A stretch of DNA of 40,454 nucleotides, from NCBI RefSeq assembly GCF_042650605.1, contig NZ_JBHSBN010000040.1, positions 1 to 40,454 on the forward strand, in the 5' to 3' direction. The stretch's first letter is position 1, and each line of letters opens with the position of its first letter. Under the pieces are notes generated by a model. The model saw nothing but the letters and a program-made list of their open reading frames with translations, was not told where the DNA came from and ran no database searches. A program made the position numbers and the translations under genes. The stretch is from Micromonospora_J zhanjiangensis (lineage in GTDB: Bacteria > Actinomycetota > Actinomycetes > Mycobacteriales > Micromonosporaceae). Shown here in pieces: positions 38,020-40,454 of this stretch.

Positions 38020-40026
38020 GTGCCCACGCACAATCAACTGGCCGACCTGATCTGGAAGGTCGCCGACCTGCTGCGCGGCGACTACAAGCGGTCCGAGTAC
38101 GGCAAGGTGATCCTGCCGTTCACGGTGCTGCGGCGGCTCGACTGCGTGATGGCGCCGACCCGGGAGGCGGTGTGGGAGCGGGACAGATCGCTGACGTTCG
38201 CCAACAAGGACTCCGTCCTGCGGGCGGCGGCCGGGCTGCGCTTCTACAACCTGTCGCAGCAGACCTTCGCCGACGTCGGTGCCGTGGCGGAGAACGTCTT
38301 CCAGAACCTCAACGACTACCTCAACGGCTTTTCGCCCAACGCCCGGGAGATCTTCGAGAAGTACGACTTCCACACCCAGGTCAACCGGCTGGAGGCCGCC
38401 GGCCTGCTCTACCAGGTGGTGCGCAGCTTCACCGACGTCGACCTGTCTCCCAAGCTGGTCGACAACCACCAGATGGGCTACGTCTTCGAGGAGCTGATCC
38501 GCAAGTTCTCGGAAATCTCCAACGAGACCGCCGGTGAGCACTTCACCCCACGCGAGGTCGTGGAGCTGATGGTCAACCTGCTGGTGGCCCCGGACGGCGG
38601 CCGGTTCAACACCAGGGGCACGGTGATCAACGTCCTCGACCCGGCCTGCGGCACCGGCGGGATGTTGTCCGCGTCCGAGGAGAAGATCAAGAGCCAGAAC
38701 CCGGAGGCGAAGGTCTTCCTGTTCGGCCAGGAGTTGAATCCCGAGTCCTACGCGATCTGCCGCTCCGACATGATGATTACCGGCCACGAAGAGGAGAACA
38801 TCGCCCTCGGCAACTCGTTCAGCGACGACCGGCACGCCGACGGAAAGTTCGACTACATGTTGGCCAATCCGCCGTTCGGAGTGGAGTGGAAGAAGGTCCA
38901 GCAGCAGGTCACCGACGAACACAACGACAAGGGTCACGCCGGCCGGTTCGGCGCGGGCCTGCCCCGGATCAACGACGGCTCGTTCCTGTTCCTGCAACAC
39001 ATGCTGTCCAAGATGGAGCCGGTCCGGGACGACGGCAGCGGCGGCAGCCGGCTGGCCATCGTCTTCAACGGCTCGCCGCTGTTCACCGGGGCGGCCGGCT
39101 CGGGCGAGTCGGAGATCCGCCGCTGGATCCTGGAGAACGACTGGCTGGAGGCCATCGTCGCGTTGCCGGATCAGCTCTTCTACAACACCGGCATCTCCAC
39201 GTACTTCTGGATCCTGACCAACCGCAAGGCGCCCGAGCACAAGGGCCGGGTCGTGCTCCTGGACGCCCGCGGCTACTGGGCCAAGATGCGCAAGTCGCTC
39301 GGCGAGAAGCGCAAGCTCGTCACCGAGGACCAGATCAGGGAGATCACCGAGCTGTACGCGCGGGCGCTCACCGTCGCCGACGACCCGGACGATCCGCTGC
39401 ACGGCAAGGTGAAGGTCTTCCGCAACGAGGACTTCGGCTACCAGCGGATCGCGGTGGACCGTCCGCTGCGGCAACGCTTCGAGATCACCGACGAGACCCT
39501 GGCCGCGCTCGCCGAGGCCAAACCCCTTTCCCGGTACGCCCACCGGGACGCCTTCCTCGACGCGGTGAAGCCGCTGCGCGGCACGGTCTGGCGGACCAAA
39601 GCCGAGGCGAAGGACGCGCTGATGTCGACGGTGGCGGCGGCCGGCGTGCTGTGGCCGGTGCCGGCGGTTGAGAAGGCCATCTGGGCGGCGGTCGCGGTCA
39701 GCGACCCGGACGGCGAGACGCAGACCGACCGCAAGGGCAACCCGCTGCCCGACCCGGACCTGCGCGACTACGAGAACGTCCCGCTGGTCGAGGACATCGA
39801 CGACTACTTCGACCGCGAGGTCCGCCCGCACGTCCCGGACGCCTGGATCGCCGAGATCAAGGACCCCAAGACGGGTACGACCAGCCGCGCCCGGATCGGC
39901 TACGAGATCCCGTTCACCCGCCACTTCTACGTCTACACGCCGCCGAGACCGCTCGCCGAGATCGACGCCGAACTCCGCGAACTAGAAGCCGAAATCCAGA
40001 AGCTGCTGGCGGAGGTGACCGGATGA
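38020..40026 (+). CDS. hsdM: Type I restriction-modification methyltransferase subunit HsdM
   Basis: 668 residues, full length. N-terminal helical domain LADLIWKVADLLRGDYKRSE, YGKVILPFTVLRRLDCVMAP. SAM motif I LDPACGTGGMLSASEEKI (about 206), Asp/Glu region FLFGQELNPESYAICRSDMM, catalytic NPPFGVEW at 283, and the block IVFNGSPLFTGAAGSGESEI, WLEAIVALPDQLFYNTGIST, YFWILTNRKAPEHKGRVVLL. It makes N6-methyladenine in complex with two HsdM and one HsdS. GTG start with GAAAGG ahead, three bases after the fusion methylase; its stop overlaps the hsdS ATG as ATGA. As HsdS is broken here, this HsdM probably has no partner unless another S exists. Confidence 0.97.
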   Translation: MPTHNQLADLIWKVADLLRGDYKRSEYGKVILPFTVLRRLDCVMAPTREAVWERDRSLTFANKDSVLRAAAGLRFYNLSQQTFADVGAVAENVFQNLNDYLNGFSPNAREIFEKYDFHTQVNRLEAAGLLYQVVRSFTDVDLSPKLVDNHQMGYVFEELIRKFSEISNETAGEHFTPREVVELMVNLLVAPDGGRFNTRGTVINVLDPACGTGGMLSASEEKIKSQNPEAKVFLFGQELNPESYAICRSDMMITGHEEENIALGNSFSDDRHADGKFDYMLANPPFGVEWKKVQQQVTDEHNDKGHAGRFGAGLPRINDGSFLFLQHMLSKMEPVRDDGSGGSRLAIVFNGSPLFTGAAGSGESEIRRWILENDWLEAIVALPDQLFYNTGISTYFWILTNRKAPEHKGRVVLLDARGYWAKMRKSLGEKRKLVTEDQIREITELYARALTVADDPDDPLHGKVKVFRNEDFGYQRIAVDRPLRQRFEITDETLAALAEAKPLSRYAHRDAFLDAVKPLRGTVWRTKAEAKDALMSTVAAAGVLWPVPAVEKAIWAAVAVSDPDGETQTDRKGNPLPDPDLRDYENVPLVEDIDDYFDREVRPHVPDAWIAEIKDPKTGTTSRARIGYEIPFTRHFYVYTPPRPLAEIDAELRELEAEIQKLLAEVTG

Positions 40027-40328
40027 GCGACAGGATCGCGCCGTGGCTGGCCAACTCCCGCTGGCCGACCGTCCCCATCCGCTACGTCGCCCGCCTCGGC
40101 ACCGGCCACACCCCGAGCCGGCAGCACCCCGAGTACTGGGAGAACTGCACGGTCCCGTGGGTGACCCTCGCCGACGTGTGGCAGTTGCGCAGCGGAACCG
40201 TCGATGTCATCCGCGAGACCAAGGAGAAGATCAGTCCACTGGGGATCGCCAACTCGTCGGCGGTCAAGCACCCGGCGGGCACGGTCATCCTGTCCCGCAC
40301 GGCGTCGGTCGGCTTCTCGGGCATCCTG
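40023..40328 (+). pseudogene. hsdS: HsdS specificity subunit, interrupted N-terminal part
   Basis: About 102 codons of a type I S subunit: IRYVARLGTGHTPSRQHPEY, WENCTVPWVTLADVWQLRSG, IGIANSSAVKHPAGTVILSR and TASVGFSGIL, the start of target recognition domain 1. After that the sequence switches abruptly into an IS end; the remaining TRD1, spacer helix and TRD2 are not in the window. Translated through the junction it would gain a foreign tail of about 20 residues and stop. Coupled to hsdM by ATGA. Without S the complex cannot choose a target. Confidence 0.92.
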
Positions 40329-40454
40329 GAGCCTTTTTCAAAAGGGTCGGGTGGACCATCGATAGATCTCCAGCTTCGTAACAGTGCGTAGCACTCGTGG
40401 GAAGTCGTGGAGAGACCGGCGGTAGCCGGTCTTGAGGATCTTCCAGTTCTTGAG
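40329..40454 (-). mobile_element. Right part of an IS5-family insertion sequence in hsdS
   Basis: The left terminus is at about 40329 (GAGCCTTTTTCAAAAGG), with a palindrome-like CCTTTT...AAAAGG near the tip as in actinobacterial IS5-group ends. The element continues beyond the window. The transposase is on the minus strand and its stop codon lies 9 bases inside the terminus, which is typical of compact IS. The target duplication and the other end cannot be checked here. Confidence 0.8.
40338..40454 (-). CDS. IS5-family transposase, C-terminal 38 residues
   Basis: Minus-strand frame open from the window edge to TGA 40340-40338. The peptide LKNWKILKTGYRRSLHDFPR and VLRTVTKLEIYRWSTRPF matches the C-terminus of actinobacterial IS5-group DDE transposases (pattern hLKNWRILATGYRGRLxELPxVIRxVTxLExxR), which contains the region after the last catalytic Glu. 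The catalytic core lies outside. Terminus and frame agree with a complete, possibly active IS copy. Confidence 0.85.
   Translation of the reverse strand, partial: LKNWKILKTGYRRSLHDFPRVLRTVTKLEIYRWSTRPF

Noticed and set aside
37027..39924. A 965-codon minus-strand frame antisense to hsdM and the fusion methylase
   Set aside because: Typical high-GC shadow frame: Val/Asp/Gly/Arg-rich without domains, opposite two well-supported genes.

Overview
The window is high-GC actinobacterial DNA with GTG and TTG starts, many ATGA/GTGA gene overlaps and several leaderless promoters. An SsgB-type sporulation regulator, a SpoOM-like protein, HelD and a DUF4236-like protein point to a sporulating actinomycete, probably Micromonosporaceae (Micromonospora-like). 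The genus is inference from protein character only.

Layout. 1-1833: remains of an RHS polymorphic-toxin gene, apparently cut by an insertion sequence at the window edge. 1934-7556: chromosomal housekeeping and regulatory genes: YCII and HAD proteins, a membrane protein / XRE regulator / MDR oxidoreductase operon, and a DesK-type two-component system with a membrane protein. 7576-13258: an accessory island holding a PIN-toxin/HTH-antitoxin pair, a translationally coupled run of very small genes (two of them paralogous Cys-rich proteins) behind an XRE-TPR regulator, two orphan genes, and a chimeric scar of an IS701-type transposase joined to a frameshifted hsdM fragment. The island abuts tRNA-Val(CAC) at 13259-13330.

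13382-28989 looks like core chromosome: PGPGW membrane protein, ssgB, a divergent SDR/AraC pair, a DUF4236-like protein, a divergent VOC/MarR pair with an almost fully readable promoter-operator, a TPR-TM-FnIII protein, an OmpR-type two-component system divergent from a LolA/RseB-like lipoprotein-domain protein plus ABC exporter, and HelD, the RNA polymerase recycling motor. 28990-29690 is non-coding, strongly strand-asymmetric (C-rich then G-rich) and carries two different palindromic elements; one recurs at 33641-33704 with compensatory changes in its arms. 29691-31781 encodes envelope proteins (membrane protein, SpoOM-like, GlsB-like). 31877-33640 is a decayed M1 aminopeptidase gene lacking its zinc motif, joined to a fragment of an unrelated gene.

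34314-40454 is a defence-type locus: a TIGR04141/DUF6119-like protein divergent from an operon of an unusual HTH + N6-adenine methyltransferase + HsdS-like fusion, a full-length HsdM, and an HsdS interrupted after about 100 residues by an IS5-type element whose transposase runs off the window. Its restriction subunit, if any, lies outside. The recurrent theme is IS-driven damage to conflict genes (RHS tip, two type I R-M loci). The best candidates for undescribed biology are the composite methylase locus at the right end and the micro-gene operon at 8833-9531.
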